This document shows, one piece after another, positions 25,131 to 34,479 of a DNA stretch of 64,000 bases. The notes under the pieces were generated by a model. It worked only from the letters and a program-made list of their open reading frames with translations, ran no database searches and was not told where the DNA came from. Both the position numbers and the translations under genes were made by a program. Source of the stretch: Albidovulum sp. (GTDB lineage: Bacteria; Pseudomonadota; Alphaproteobacteria; Rhodobacterales; Rhodobacteraceae); the NCBI GenBank assembly GCA_030837825.1, contig JAUQYB010000064.1, forward strand, positions 1 through 64,000, given 5' to 3'. Every line of letters starts with the position of its first letter. Positions within the stretch are counted from its first letter, which is position 1.

Positions 25131-25739
25131 ATGCCGTCCACGCGCTTCCGTTTCGCCGCGCTGTTGCTGCTGTTGTTGCCCTCGGCCTGCGTCGAGGCGA
25201 CGCAGCCGGAGGTGGGGCAGGCGGCGTTCCTTCCGGTGATGCGCTGGGATCACCGGCCCGAGGCCGACCAGTGGACCGCGGCCACGCTGGCGGCGCTCAG
25301 GGCCGAGGGCGCGGTGCTCGCCTCGACGGTGCCTGCCGACGTGGAGCAGTTCTGCCCGAAATACGAGGCGGCCTCGATGCCCGAACGGCGGGCGTTCTGG
25401 GCGGGGCTCCTCTCGGCGCTGGCCAAGCATGAAAGCACCTGGAACCCGGCGGCGAGGGGTGGTGGCGGTCAGTGGATCGGGCTGATGCAGATCGCGCCGA
25501 AGACGGCACGCAGCTATGGCTGCGACCTGCCCGACGGCAAGGGCCTGACCGATGGCAGCGCGAACCTTGCCTGCGCGGTGAAGATTGCGGCGGTGCAGGT
25601 GGGCCGCGACGGGGCGATCGCCACCGACGGCACCGGCGGCTGGCGCGGGATCGCGCGCGACTGGGCGCCGATGCGGGTCGGCGCCAAGCGCCAGGACATC
25701 GCCCAGTGGACGCGCGGGCAGGCCTACTGCGCGGGCTGA
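25131..25739 (+). CDS. lytic transglycosylase (SLT domain) lipoprotein
   Basis: A 202-aa outer-membrane-type lipoprotein with lipobox LPSAC at about residues 16–20. The soluble domain carries SLT marks: catalytic Glu in LAKHESTWNP (about residue 103) and GLMQIAPKTARSYGC (about residue 122). It would cleave the MurNAc–GlcNAc glycan bond in peptidoglycan. ATG 25131 was chosen for the signal peptide and AAGGCCAGG upstream. Three further cysteines (FCP, GCDL, LACAV) could form disulfides. Confidence 0.82.
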   Translation: MPSTRFRFAALLLLLLPSACVEATQPEVGQAAFLPVMRWDHRPEADQWTAATLAALRAEGAVLASTVPADVEQFCPKYEAASMPERRAFWAGLLSALAKHESTWNPAARGGGGQWIGLMQIAPKTARSYGCDLPDGKGLTDGSANLACAVKIAAVQVGRDGAIATDGTGGWRGIARDWAPMRVGAKRQDIAQWTRGQAYCAG

Positions 25740-25752
25740 GGCCGGGGCCCGT

Positions 25753-26166
25753 TCAGGCGATGACGCGGATGCCGCGTCGGCCGAATTCGCGCATCAGGAC
25801 GCCCTGGTCCATCCGCTCGACACCGGAAAGTGCTGCGGTCCGGCCATTGGCCAGGCGCAGGACGCAGACCGTCCGGCCATCGGTGCCATGCCCGATCGCG
25901 ACGCTTTCGACCTCGTCGAGACGCGCGCTCTGGCGGCCCTTCCCAGTGAACCAGTCGATGCGATCGGAGTCGAGGCGGAAGCCCCGGCCCGGGTTGCGCA
26001 CCAGCCGCGCCAGCACGAGACCGAGCCAGATCACCGCCAGGACCGGCACCAGCCGGCTCAGCTCCAGCGTCAGACCGAGATAGACGGCCGTCATCGCGAG
26101 CCCAAGCGCGACATACGTGCCAGGCCTGCGGGCCTGGCGCAGACGGCCGAACGTTTCCACACTCAT
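25753..26166 (-). CDS. small two-helix inner membrane protein
   Basis: A 137-aa protein with two adjacent membrane segments (about residues 18–34 and 38–55: TYVALGLAMTAVYLGLTL, LVPVLAVIWLGLVLARLV) followed by a PH-like beta-rich cytosolic domain (FRLDSDRIDWF…GRTAALSGVERMDQG). No family name comes to mind with confidence. ATG 26166 (MSVETFGRLRQ) was preferred to a TTG start at 26199. Convergent with the transglycosylase gene. Confidence 0.6.
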   Translation of the reverse strand: MSVETFGRLRQARRPGTYVALGLAMTAVYLGLTLELSRLVPVLAVIWLGLVLARLVRNPGRGFRLDSDRIDWFTGKGRQSARLDEVESVAIGHGTDGRTVCVLRLANGRTAALSGVERMDQGVLMREFGRRGIRVIA

Positions 26167-26340
26167 GGAACGCACGCCCCCGAATACACCCGGGATCAAG
26201 GTTAAGCCATTCTCGGGGGCTTTGGAAATCCGCCATTTTCCGGGGCGCGGTTTGGCGACCGGGGCGAAACGATGCGCGGGCGCAGGCCGGATTGGCGGCG
26301 CCGGCGCGCGCTGTTGCCAGAGGCGCCTCGAATCGAACGG

Positions 26341-27087
26341 TCAGCGGCCGCCGGAGACGTCGATCGTCGTGCCGGTGATGTAGGAGGCATCCTCGGACAC
26401 GAGCCACAGAACCGTGCGGGCGATCTCGTGCACCGTGCCGGGCCGGCCCATCGGGATGCGGTCGCCCAGCCGGTTGGCGCGGTCAGGCTCGCCGCCCTTG
26501 CCGTGGATCGCGGTGTCGATGATGCCGGGGCGGAGCGAGACCACCCGCACCCCCTCTGCCGCGACCTCGTCGGCGAGCCCCCTGGTCAGCGCGTCGAGCC
26601 CGGCCTTGGAGGCGGCATAGTCGACATACTGCCCGCCCGAGCCGAGCCGCGCGGCGACGGAGGAGATGTTGACGATGACGCCGCCCTCGCCGCCGCGGCG
26701 GGTGGACATGCGCCGCGCGGCGTGGCCGGCAAGCAGGAAGGGCGCGGTCAGGTTCACCGCGAACATCCGGGTGAGCCGGTCCGCCGTCATCTCCTCCACG
26801 CGCGCGGCGCGATCGACGATGCCGGCGTTGTTGACCAGCGCGTCCATCCGGTCGAAGGCGGCGTCGTATTCGCCCGCGAGCCGCATCGCCTCGGCCGGAT
26901 CGGAGAGATCGGCCTGGAGCACCACCGCGCGCCCGCCCGACTCGGCCACCGCCCTTGCCGTCAGGTCGGCGCCGGCGCGGTTGCGGTTGTAGTGCACCGC
27001 CACGTCCCAGCCCGCCCGGCCAAGCTGGCGCGCGACCTCCTGGCCGATGCCGTCCGAGGCGCCGGTGACGAGCGCTGCCCTACGCAT
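26341..27087 (-). CDS. SDR family oxidoreductase
   Basis: A 248-aa classical short-chain dehydrogenase/reductase using NAD(P)H. Cofactor motif TGASDGIG (about residue 8), NNAGIVD (about 86), catalytic Ser in NISSVAARLG, and YAASK (Tyr and Lys). C-terminal TGTTIDVSGGR is typical of FabG-like members. The substrate cannot be inferred. Its ATG overlaps the last 8 bases of pepN, so the two are co-transcribed; no metabolic connection with PepN is evident. Confidence 0.88.
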   Translation of the reverse strand: MRRAALVTGASDGIGQEVARQLGRAGWDVAVHYNRNRAGADLTARAVAESGGRAVVLQADLSDPAEAMRLAGEYDAAFDRMDALVNNAGIVDRAARVEEMTADRLTRMFAVNLTAPFLLAGHAARRMSTRRGGEGGVIVNISSVAARLGSGGQYVDYAASKAGLDALTRGLADEVAAEGVRVVSLRPGIIDTAIHGKGGEPDRANRLGDRIPMGRPGTVHEIARTVLWLVSEDASYITGTTIDVSGGR

Positions 27088-29665
27088 CGGCGGCGCCCCG
27101 GATGCGGCCGGCCATCTCGGTCAGGTCGCGGCTGAGGCCGGGGGCGGCGAGGATGCGGTCAAGCTCCGCCCGGATCAGCGCCTTGCGGTCGGCATCATAG
27201 CGCGTCCAGCTCTGGAAGGCGGTGGACATCCGCGCGGCGGTCTGCGGGTTGACCGGGTCGAGCCTGAGAAGCCAGTCGGCGTAGAAGCGGTAGCCCGCCC
27301 CGGTGGCCGTGTGGAAGCCCGCATGGTTGGCCGAGAGACCGCCGAGAAGCGCGCGGAACCGGTTGGGATTCTTGCAGTCGAAATCGCGGTGCGCCGCGAG
27401 CCGTTCGGCGACCCCGGCCGCGCGGTCCGGCGGGCAGAGCGCGGGCTGGAGCGTGAACCACTTGTCGATGACCAGCCGATTGCCCTTCCAGCGATCGTGG
27501 AAGGCGGCAAGCGCCCCCTCCGCCCGGTCGGCGGCGACGAGGCTTGCCAGAGCACCGGCGCTTTCGGTCATGTTCCCGGCCGTGTCGAAAAGGGCGGCCG
27601 CGCGGTCGCCGCCGTCGATCCGGGTGAGAAGCGCAAGGCAGGCGAGTCTGAGCGCCCGGCGCCCGGCCGAGGCCGCGTCGGGCGAGAACGGGCCGGGCGT
27701 TGCCATTGCCGCGAACGCGGCCGAGAGCGCCGGTTCCAGCCGCTGGGCGATCGCCGCCTCGAGCCGCAACCGTTCGGCATGGATGCGGTCGGGGTCGGGC
27801 ACCCGGCCCGCGTCGTGCAGCGCCTGGGCGAGGTCGTCCTCGGACGGCAGGTGAAGGCAGAGCGCGCGGAAGGCCGGGTCGAGCCCCGCGTCGACCAGCA
27901 CCGCGCCGAGCCCGTCGATCAGCGCGGGCGAGGGTTCCGCCGTCTCGCCGATCATCCGGACGAGCGCGTCACGGGCGAGCGCACGGCCCGCCTCCCAGCG
28001 GTTGAAGGGGTCGGTGTCATGGGCCAGAAGAAAGGCGCGTTCCTTTGCCGCGACCTCGCGGTCCAGCACGACCGGGGCGGAAAACCCGCGCAGGATCGAG
28101 GGCACGGGCCGCGAGGCCAACCCCTCGAAGCGGAAGCTCTGGCTGACCTTCGTCATCTCCAGCGTGGTGGTCGGCACGACTTCGTCGCCGTTGGGGTTGA
28201 GCAGCCCGACGGCGATCGGGATCACCCGCGGGGGCTTGTCGTCCTGCCCCGGGGTCGGCGGCGTCTTCTGGTGGAAGGTCAGCGTGTAAGTGCCATCAGA
28301 CCAGGCTTCCGAGACCGTCAGCCGAGGCGTGCCGGCATCGGTATACCAGCGCTTGAACTGCGAAAGATCACGGCCGGTGGCGTCCTCGAAGACCTTCAGC
28401 CAGTCCTCGATCGTTGCCGCCTGGCCGTCATGCCGGTCGAAATAGAGGTCGAGCGCCCTGCGGTAGCCGTCGTCGCCGACAAGCCGTTTCAGCATCCCGA
28501 TCACCTCCGCGCCCTTCTCGTAGACGGTGGCGGTGTAGAAGTTGTTGATCTCGATGTAGCTGTCGGGCCGCACCGGGTGGGCGAGGGGGCCCATGTCCTC
28601 CTTGAACTGGCGGGCGCGCAGCGTCAGCACATCCTCGATCCGCTTGACCGGCTCGGAGCGCATGTCCTTGGTGAACTCCTGATCGCGGAAGACCGTCAGC
28701 CCCTCCTTCAGGCAGAGCTGGAACCAGTCGCGGCAGGTGATCCGGTTGCCCGTCCAGTTGTGGAAATATTCGTGGGCGATGACGCTTTCGATGCGCTCGA
28801 AATCCGCGTCGGTCGCGGTCTCGGGGCTGGCGAGAACGAGCTTGGAGTTGAAAATGTTCAATCCCTTGTTTTCCATCGCGCCCATATTGAAGTCATCGAC
28901 GGCGACAATGTTGAAAACGTCCAAGTCGTATTCGCGGCCGTAGCTGTCCTCGTCCCATTTCATCGACCGCTTGAGACTGTCCATCGCGTAAGGGCAGCGA
29001 TCCTCGTCACCCTTGCGGACCCAGATGGCGAGGTCGACGTTGCGGCCCGACTTCGTGGTGAAGCGGTCGCGCACCGCGACGAGATCGCCCGCCACCAGCG
29101 CGAAGAGATAGGCGGGCTTCGGCCAGGGGTCGGTCCATTCCGCCCAGCCCTGCCCCGCCCCGGTCGGGTTGCCGTTCGAGAGGAGCACCGGCAGGTCGCT
29201 CTCGATCCTGACCCGGAAGGGCGCTATCACGTCCGGCCGGTCGGGGTAGAAGGTGATCTTGCGAAAGCCCTCGGCCTCGCACTGGGTGCAGTAGATCCCC
29301 CCCGACATGTAGAGCCCTTCGAGCGCGGTGTTCCCGGCGGGGTCGATCTCCACCTCTGCCTCCCAGGTAAAGGAGCCCGCCGGCAGGTCTGCGGCGGCGA
29401 CGGTCAGGCCGGCCTCGTCCTGCACCGGGCGGACCGGGCGGCCATCGATGCGGGCGGAGAGGAGCGCGAGCTTCTCGCCGTCGAGCCTGAGGTCGTGCCC
29501 GCCCCGGCCAGCGGCCTGCCGGGCGGGGTTGGGGGTGAAGCCGATCCGGGCCAGCACCCGCGTGGCCGAGGGTGCGAGACGGAAGGTCAGGTCCACGTCC
29601 GTCACGGTGAACGGATAGGGCGCGTAATCGGCAAGCCGGGTTGCCTGCGGGGCGGCATCTTTCAT
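27080..29665 (-). CDS. pepN: aminopeptidase N (M1)
   Basis: Cytoplasmic zinc aminopeptidase of the gamma/alpha-proteobacterial PepN type, 861 aa. Substrate motif GAMEN near residue 262 and zinc motif HEYFHNWTGNR (HExxH-18-E) near residue 297; a catalytic Tyr lies in FYTATVYEKGAEVI. Four-domain length is as expected. It releases N-terminal residues from peptides in general protein turnover. ATG 29665 (MKDAAPQATRLADY) is the natural start. The downstream SDR gene overlaps by 8 bp. Confidence 0.96.
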   Translation of the reverse strand: MKDAAPQATRLADYAPYPFTVTDVDLTFRLAPSATRVLARIGFTPNPARQAAGRGGHDLRLDGEKLALLSARIDGRPVRPVQDEAGLTVAAADLPAGSFTWEAEVEIDPAGNTALEGLYMSGGIYCTQCEAEGFRKITFYPDRPDVIAPFRVRIESDLPVLLSNGNPTGAGQGWAEWTDPWPKPAYLFALVAGDLVAVRDRFTTKSGRNVDLAIWVRKGDEDRCPYAMDSLKRSMKWDEDSYGREYDLDVFNIVAVDDFNMGAMENKGLNIFNSKLVLASPETATDADFERIESVIAHEYFHNWTGNRITCRDWFQLCLKEGLTVFRDQEFTKDMRSEPVKRIEDVLTLRARQFKEDMGPLAHPVRPDSYIEINNFYTATVYEKGAEVIGMLKRLVGDDGYRRALDLYFDRHDGQAATIEDWLKVFEDATGRDLSQFKRWYTDAGTPRLTVSEAWSDGTYTLTFHQKTPPTPGQDDKPPRVIPIAVGLLNPNGDEVVPTTTLEMTKVSQSFRFEGLASRPVPSILRGFSAPVVLDREVAAKERAFLLAHDTDPFNRWEAGRALARDALVRMIGETAEPSPALIDGLGAVLVDAGLDPAFRALCLHLPSEDDLAQALHDAGRVPDPDRIHAERLRLEAAIAQRLEPALSAAFAAMATPGPFSPDAASAGRRALRLACLALLTRIDGGDRAAALFDTAGNMTESAGALASLVAADRAEGALAAFHDRWKGNRLVIDKWFTLQPALCPPDRAAGVAERLAAHRDFDCKNPNRFRALLGGLSANHAGFHTATGAGYRFYADWLLRLDPVNPQTAARMSTAFQSWTRYDADRKALIRAELDRILAAPGLSRDLTEMAGRIRGAADA

Positions 29666-29746
29666 CGGGGACCTCGGGGGCTGGTTCGCCGGCAGAGGTT
29701 AGGTCCTCCGCCGCCGCACCGCAACCTGCCCCGCAAGCGGTCGCGC

Positions 29747-30202
29747 TCAGGGCGCCCCCACGTAAGCTGCGAGCTTGCCAAGCGTCTGGAGACCCAGCTC
29801 CACCGCGCCGAAGCCCCTCGCCGTCTCGTATTCCTCGGCCGAGACGAAGATCATCGTCAGCGTGACGCGGGTGCGGTCGCCGAGATCCTCGAACCGCGCC
29901 GTGGCGTCGGCGTGGAGCGGCCCGTGCTCGCCCCGAAGCAGCGTGTAGCCGATCGCCGTCTCCGGCTCGAACCGGGTGTAGAGGTGATGGTTGGGCCAGA
30001 CCCTGCCATCGGGTCCGATCATGTCGAACACCCATTCGCCACCGGGCCGCAGGTCGATCCGCCTTGTCCGGCAGGAATACCCGTCCGGCCCCCACCATCG
30101 CGGCAGCGCCGCGGGGTCGCTCCAGGCCGCCCAGACGGCGGCGACGGGTGCGGCGATCTCGCGTTCGATCACCATCGTGCGGTCGTCGAGTTCGGAACTC
30201 AT
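29747..30202 (-). CDS. SRPBCC (AHSA1-like) protein, third gene of arsR operon
   Basis: A 151-aa START/Bet v1-fold protein: TMVIEREIAAPVAAVWAAWSDPAALPRWWGPDGYSC, RTRVTLTMIFVSAEEYE. These proteins bind hydrophobic ligands or, in AHSA1, Hsp90, but members of this operon type are mostly uncharacterised. It overlaps the upstream SRPBCC gene by 4 bp (ATGA). Its place in an ArsR–SRPBCC–SRPBCC operon implies shared control. Confidence 0.82.
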   Translation of the reverse strand: MSSELDDRTMVIEREIAAPVAAVWAAWSDPAALPRWWGPDGYSCRTRRIDLRPGGEWVFDMIGPDGRVWPNHHLYTRFEPETAIGYTLLRGEHGPLHADATARFEDLGDRTRVTLTMIFVSAEEYETARGFGAVELGLQTLGKLAAYVGAP

Positions 30203-30669
30203 GCCATCAGCCTCCGTGCATAGTCCTCGAGCTGGTCGACAACCGTGCCCCAGCCGTCATGGAAGCCCATCGCCTTGTGCTGCTCGGCCGCCTCCGGCGA
30301 CCGGTGGCGGGCGATGGCGGTATAGGCCGTGCGGCCTTCGCCTGCCTCCTCGAAGGTGACGATCGCGGTCATGAACGGGTCGGGTGCGGGCTTCCAGCCT
30401 TCGGTATAGGCGTCGGTGAAGACCAGCTTCTCGTTCTCCACCAGATCGAGGTAGACGCCGTTGTTCTGCATCTCGGTGCCGTCGACGTCGAATGTCGTCT
30501 CGAAGGCGCCGCCGACGCGGGGGTCGAGCCGGCACTGCGTCACCCGGTGGGGGCGGGGAACGAAGAAATGCGGCAGATGCTCCTCCTGCGTCCAGCACTG
30601 GAAGAGGAGGCTCCGCGGGGCATTCACCGTCCGCTTGAGGACAAGGTCGAGGGTGGGGTCAAGGTTCAT
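30199..30669 (-). CDS. SRPBCC (AHSA1-like) protein, second gene of arsR operon
   Basis: A 156-aa START/Bet v1-fold protein: LDLVLKRTVNAPRSLLFQCWTQEEHLPHFFVPRPHRVTQ, then WKPAPDPFMTAIVTFEEAGEG, TVVDQLEDYARRL. It is a paralogue of the next gene. ATG 30669 lies inside the end of the arsR gene, 11 bp of overlap. The ligand is unknown; in similar operons these proteins are annotated as activator of Hsp90 ATPase homologues, a fold assignment rather than a function. Confidence 0.83.
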   Translation of the reverse strand: MNLDPTLDLVLKRTVNAPRSLLFQCWTQEEHLPHFFVPRPHRVTQCRLDPRVGGAFETTFDVDGTEMQNNGVYLDLVENEKLVFTDAYTEGWKPAPDPFMTAIVTFEEAGEGRTAYTAIARHRSPEAAEQHKAMGFHDGWGTVVDQLEDYARRLMA

Positions 30670-31006
30670 CGCGCGTTTCCTGAGCCAGGGTCCGGACATA
30701 GGCGTCGAGCCGGTCGAGGCGCCCCTCCCAGAGGGCGCGCTGATCGTCGAGCCAGCTTCGCACCGGGGTGAAGGCCCCCGGGACGAGGGTGACGGTGCGC
30801 ACGCGCCCCGTCTTCGCGGTGGTGACGAGCGCGGCCGCCTCCAGCCGGTGGACGTGGCCGAGGAACGAGGGCAGGGCCATGTCGAAGGGCGCGGCAAGCT
30901 CCGTCACCGTGGCAGGCCCGCGCGCCAGACGTTCGAGGATCGCCCGCCGGGTCGGATCGCCGAGCGCCTGGAAGAGGGTGTCGAGCTGGCCGGGGGCGAG
31001 GTTCAT
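30659..31006 (-). CDS. ArsR/SmtB family transcriptional regulator
   Basis: A 115-aa winged-helix repressor: LFQALGDPTRRAILERLARGPATVTELAAPFDMALPSFLGHVHRLEAAALV is the HTH core. There is no CxCxxC or other obvious metal-binding site, so it is probably one of the non-metal members that head SRPBCC operons. ATG 31006. Immediately upstream lies a perfect 12-bp inverted repeat that likely mediates autoregulation. Divergent from glcB. Confidence 0.87.
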   Translation of the reverse strand: MNLAPGQLDTLFQALGDPTRRAILERLARGPATVTELAAPFDMALPSFLGHVHRLEAAALVTTAKTGRVRTVTLVPGAFTPVRSWLDDQRALWEGRLDRLDAYVRTLAQETRDEP

Positions 31007-31011
31007 CGGAC

Positions 31012-31045
31012 ATCAGATAGTTATGTGAGTTCCTAACTATCTGAT
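31012..31045. promoter_or_regulatory. ArsR-operon operator, 12-bp inverted repeat
   Basis: ATCAGATAGTTA (31012–31023), 10-nt spacer and TAACTATCTGAT (31034–31045), a perfect palindrome whose inner edge is 5 bp from the arsR ATG. It is the only AT-rich element nearby and must overlap the arsR promoter; a palindrome of this form is the classic ArsR-family operator. Confidence 0.7.
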
Positions 31046-31108
31046 TCCGGCGAGTCGCGCAAGGAAAAGTTAGTCGGATGGCTTACTGATTGTCGCGAAC
31101 AGTGCTTT

Positions 31109-31170
31109 CGGATTTCCAATCAAATCCGGTGGTCGCAGGCGTTGCCGCGCGGGCAGGCTTTCGCTAGGCG
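31109..31170 (+). promoter_or_regulatory. glcB upstream region: inverted repeat and putative promoter
   Basis: CGGATTT (31109–31115), 6-nt spacer, AAATCCG (31122–31128) form a 7-bp inverted repeat. Downstream, TTGCCG (31142–31147), a 17-bp spacer and TAGGCG (31165–31170) make a possible promoter for glcB. The repeat lies just upstream of that -35, a position suited to an activator or repressor, which I cannot name. Confidence 0.35.
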
Positions 31171-31209
31171 TTTCACGAAGGTGGCGGACAAGGGCGAGGA
31201 GGGCGGGCG

Positions 31210-33351
31210 ATGCGGGTCGAACGGTACGGGCTCAAGGTGGCACAGGACCTCGCGGCCTTCGTCGAGGAGAGGGCGCTGCCCGGGACCGGCGTGGAAGCCG
31301 ACAGGTTCTGGCAGGGGTTTGCCGGGATCGTCGCCGATCTCACGCCGAAGAACCGCGCGCTTCTGGCACGGCGCGAGGCGTTGCAGGCGAGGATCGACGC
31401 CTGGCACCGCGCCCACCGCGACCGCCCGCATGACCACGAGGCCTACAAGGGCTTTCTTTCGGAAATCGGCTACCTTCTTCCCGGGGGTCCGGACTTCGAG
31501 ATCGCCACCGAAGGCACCGACCCCGAGATCGCCGCCGTCCCGGGGCCGCAGCTTGTCGTGCCGGTCACCAATGCGCGCTATGCGCTGAACGCCGCCAACG
31601 CCCGCTGGGGCAGCCTTTACGATTGCCTCTACGGCACCGACGCGATGGGCTCCGCTCCGCCTCCGGGCGGCTACGACCGGGGTCGCGGTGCGCGGGTGGT
31701 GGCGCGGGCGCGGGTGTTCCTCGACGAGGCCTTCCCGATCCAGGGCGCGAGCCACGCCGATGTCCGGCGTTACCACGTCAGGGACGGAGTGCTGCTGGTC
31801 GACGACATGCCGCTGGTCAGCCCCGAGAAATTCGTGGGCTGGCGCGGCAACCCGAAGGCGCCCGACACGATCCTTCTGCGCAACCACGGGCTCCATGTCG
31901 AACTGGTGTTCGACCGGGCGCATTTCATCGGCGCCCGCGACCAGGCGGGACTGGCCGATGTGCAGCTCGAAAGCGCGGTATCGGCGATCATGGACTGCGA
32001 GGATTCGGTCGCCTGCGTCGATGCCGAGGACAAGGTGGCCGCCTACGGCAACTGGCTCGGCCTGATGAAGGGCGACCTTGAGGACAGGTTCGAGAAGGGT
32101 GGCCGGCCGGTGACCCGGCGGCTGAACCCCGACCGCGTCTATACCGCGCCCGACGGGTCGGAGGTCGGGGTGAAAGGCCGGGCGCTGATGCTGGTGCGCA
32201 ACGTCGGCCACCTGATGACCAGCCCGGCGGTGCTCGACGCCTCCGGCGCGGAGGTCTTCGAGGGGCTGATGGATGCGATGGTGACCACGGCGATCGCGAT
32301 TCACGATCTGAGGAAGGACGGCGGCGCGCGGAATTCGGTCAGGGGCTCGGTCTATGTGGTCAAGCCGAAGATGCACGGGCCCGAGGAGGTTGCCTTCACC
32401 GACGAGATCTTCACCCGGGTCGAGGCGGCGCTGGGCCTGCCCCGCAACACCGTCAAGATCGGCATCATGGACGAGGAGCGGCGGACCTCGGTCAACCTCA
32501 AGGAGTGCATCCGCGCCGCGAAGGACCGGGTCTGCTTCATCAACACCGGCTTTCTCGACCGCACCGGCGACGAGATCCACACCTCGATGGAGGCCGGGCC
32601 CTTCAGCCGCAAGGACTTCATCAAGCGCAAGGCCTGGATCGGCGCCTACGAGAACCAGAACGTCGACATCGGGCTGGAATGCGGCTTTTCCGGCCGCGCG
32701 CAGATCGGCAAGGGGATGTGGGCCGCGCCCGACCTGATGGCGGCGATGCTCGACGAGAAGATCGCCCATCCCCGCGCCGGGGCGAACTGCGCCTGGGTGC
32801 CCTCGCCGACGGCGGCGACGCTGCATGCGCTCCACTACCACCGCGTCGATGTCTTCGCGGTGCAGGCACGGCTCAAGGCCGGCGGGCGGCGGGCCCATGT
32901 CGACACGGTGCTGGAGATTCCGCTGGCCACCTACCGCAAGTGGACGCCCGATCAGGTCCGCCGCGAGGTCGAGAACAACGCCCAGGGCATCCTCGGCTAC
33001 GTGGTGCGCTGGGTCGATCAGGGGGTGGGCTGCTCCAAGGTGCCCGACATCAACGACGTCGGCCTGATGGAGGACCGCGCCACCTGCCGGATCAGCGCCC
33101 AGCACATCGCCAACTGGCTGCATCACGGCGTGGTGTCGCGCGACGAGGTGATGGACGTGCTGCGCCGGATGGCGGTGGTGGTGGACCGGCAGAACGCCGG
33201 CGATCCCGCCTACCGGCCGATGGCGCCGGGCTATCAGGGCACTGCGTTTCAGGCCGCCTGCGATCTGGTCTTCCTCGGCCGCGAACAGCCCTCGGGCTAT
33301 ACCGAGCCGATCCTGCACCGCCGCCGGGCCGAGGTGAAGGCGGCGGGCTGA
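31210..33351 (+). CDS. glcB: malate synthase G
   Basis: Condenses glyoxylate with acetyl-CoA to malate in the glyoxylate and glycolate pathways. It is 713 aa, typical for isoform G. Visible are the N-terminal clasp, [14 protein letters not shown] with TIM-barrel Mg site ([17 protein letters not shown]), [19 protein letters not shown], and the C-terminal [22 protein letters not shown] with catalytic Asp. ATG 31210 has AGGAGGGCGGGC upstream. Isocitrate lyase is not in the window. Divergent from the arsR operon. Confidence 0.96.
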   Translation: MRVERYGLKVAQDLAAFVEERALPGTGVEADRFWQGFAGIVADLTPKNRALLARREALQARIDAWHRAHRDRPHDHEAYKGFLSEIGYLLPGGPDFEIATEGTDPEIAAVPGPQLVVPVTNARYALNAANARWGSLYDCLYGTDAMGSAPPPGGYDRGRGARVVARARVFLDEAFPIQGASHADVRRYHVRDGVLLVDDMPLVSPEKFVGWRGNPKAPDTILLRNHGLHVELVFDRAHFIGARDQAGLADVQLESAVSAIMDCEDSVACVDAEDKVAAYGNWLGLMKGDLEDRFEKGGRPVTRRLNPDRVYTAPDGSEVGVKGRALMLVRNVGHLMTSPAVLDASGAEVFEGLMDAMVTTAIAIHDLRKDGGARNSVRGSVYVVKPKMHGPEEVAFTDEIFTRVEAALGLPRNTVKIGIMDEERRTSVNLKECIRAAKDRVCFINTGFLDRTGDEIHTSMEAGPFSRKDFIKRKAWIGAYENQNVDIGLECGFSGRAQIGKGMWAAPDLMAAMLDEKIAHPRAGANCAWVPSPTAATLHALHYHRVDVFAVQARLKAGGRRAHVDTVLEIPLATYRKWTPDQVRREVENNAQGILGYVVRWVDQGVGCSKVPDINDVGLMEDRATCRISAQHIANWLHHGVVSRDEVMDVLRRMAVVVDRQNAGDPAYRPMAPGYQGTAFQAACDLVFLGREQPSGYTEPILHRRRAEVKAAG

Positions 33352-33514
33352 GCACCCGATTTTCGCGCCCCCGTCCACGATGCGCCGGTTCCGCCGGGAT
33401 CGTCGCCCGGCCCCGCACCATGCGCGGGCGCAGAGGGGGCTGTGCGCGCGGCGGGGCTTTTCCTGACCGACCCGCGGGCCTATCCTCGGGCCGGGGAAAG
33501 GACGGAAAACGCGC

Positions 33515-34294
33515 ATGTCTCGGCCCATCGTCGGCATCATCGGCAACATGAGCCTCCTGAACGACAGCTATCCGGTTCATGCCGGCGGCACGATGAACTC
33601 GGCCGCGGTGGCGCAGGTGGCGGGCTGCATGCCGCTGCTGATCCCGACCGATCCGCGCTTTGTCGGTGTCGAGGAACTTCTTGACGCATGCCACGGGTTC
33701 CTGCTGACCGGCGGGCGCCCGAACGTCCATCCCGAGGAATACGGCGAGCCGGCGACCGAAGCGCACGGCGCCTTCGACCGCTGCCGCGACGCGGTCACGC
33801 TGCCCCTGGTGCGCGCCTGTGTCGACCGCGGCCAGCCGTTCCTCGGCATCTGCCGGGGGTTTCAGGAGGTCAACGTGGCGATGGGCGGAACGCTCCACCC
33901 CGAGATTCGCGACCTGCCGGGGCGGATGAACCACCGGATGCCGCCCGAGGGCACGATCGAGGAGAAATTCGCGCTGCGCCATCGGGTCCGCTTTTCCGAG
34001 GGCGGCGTATTCGCGCGGCTTTTCGGGGCGGCCGAGGTGATGACCAACACGCTCCACGGCCAGGGGATCAAGGACGCCGGCCGCCGCATCGTCATCGACG
34101 GCCGCGCCGACGATGGCACGCCCGAGGCGCTGTTCGTCGACGGTGCGCCCGGCTTCACCCTGTCGGTGCAGTGGCATCCGGAGTGGAATGCCGCCTCTGA
34201 CCCGGTGTCGCGGCCGCTGTTCGAGGCGTTCGGCGCGGCGGTGCGGGCCTGGGCCGGGGGCCGCTCGCCCCGCGCTCAGTTGAAGACCGCCTGA
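33515..34294 (+). CDS. gamma-glutamyl-gamma-aminobutyrate hydrolase family (PuuD-like)
   Basis: Class I glutamine-amidotransferase-like hydrolase, 259 aa. The triad is present: Cys in FLGICRGFQE (about residue 115), His and Glu in VQWHPEWN (about residue 225). Conserved loops FLLTGGRPNVHPEEYG and TNTLHGQGIK support the PuuD group, which cleaves gamma-Glu-GABA to GABA in putrescine degradation. It lies 21 kb from the polyamine locus at 54–64 kb and may feed the same pathway. ATG 33515 (MSRPIVGIIGNMSLL) with GGGGAAAGG some distance upstream. Other gamma-glutamyl substrates are possible. Confidence 0.82.
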   Translation: MSRPIVGIIGNMSLLNDSYPVHAGGTMNSAAVAQVAGCMPLLIPTDPRFVGVEELLDACHGFLLTGGRPNVHPEEYGEPATEAHGAFDRCRDAVTLPLVRACVDRGQPFLGICRGFQEVNVAMGGTLHPEIRDLPGRMNHRMPPEGTIEEKFALRHRVRFSEGGVFARLFGAAEVMTNTLHGQGIKDAGRRIVIDGRADDGTPEALFVDGAPGFTLSVQWHPEWNAASDPVSRPLFEAFGAAVRAWAGGRSPRAQLKTA

Positions 34295-34318
34295 CAGGGG
34301 GGCGCAGGGCGCCTCTGG

Positions 34319-34336
34319 CCGGGACATTTATCCCGG
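34319..34336 (+). terminator. hairpin after PuuD-like gene
   Basis: CCGGGA (34319–34324), CATTTA loop and TCCCGG (34331–34336), 25 bp past the stop. Short stem without T-run; moderate as a terminator. Confidence 0.4.
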
Positions 34337-34479
34337 TCCGCGGGGCGGCGATCCCGGAAGACAGGCCGCGAAGACCGTCCCTCCCTGTGCCGCGCCCTCT
34401 GGGGCTTAGGCGCAAGACCACGCGGTCGTGATGGGGTCGGCTCCGCTGCGGCAGGCGCGCGCCCCGGGGGAAATGTGGG

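Noticed and set aside
26272..26340. Short frames between the membrane protein gene and the SDR gene
   Set aside because: No family similarity or ribosome site; they extend antisense into the SDR gene.
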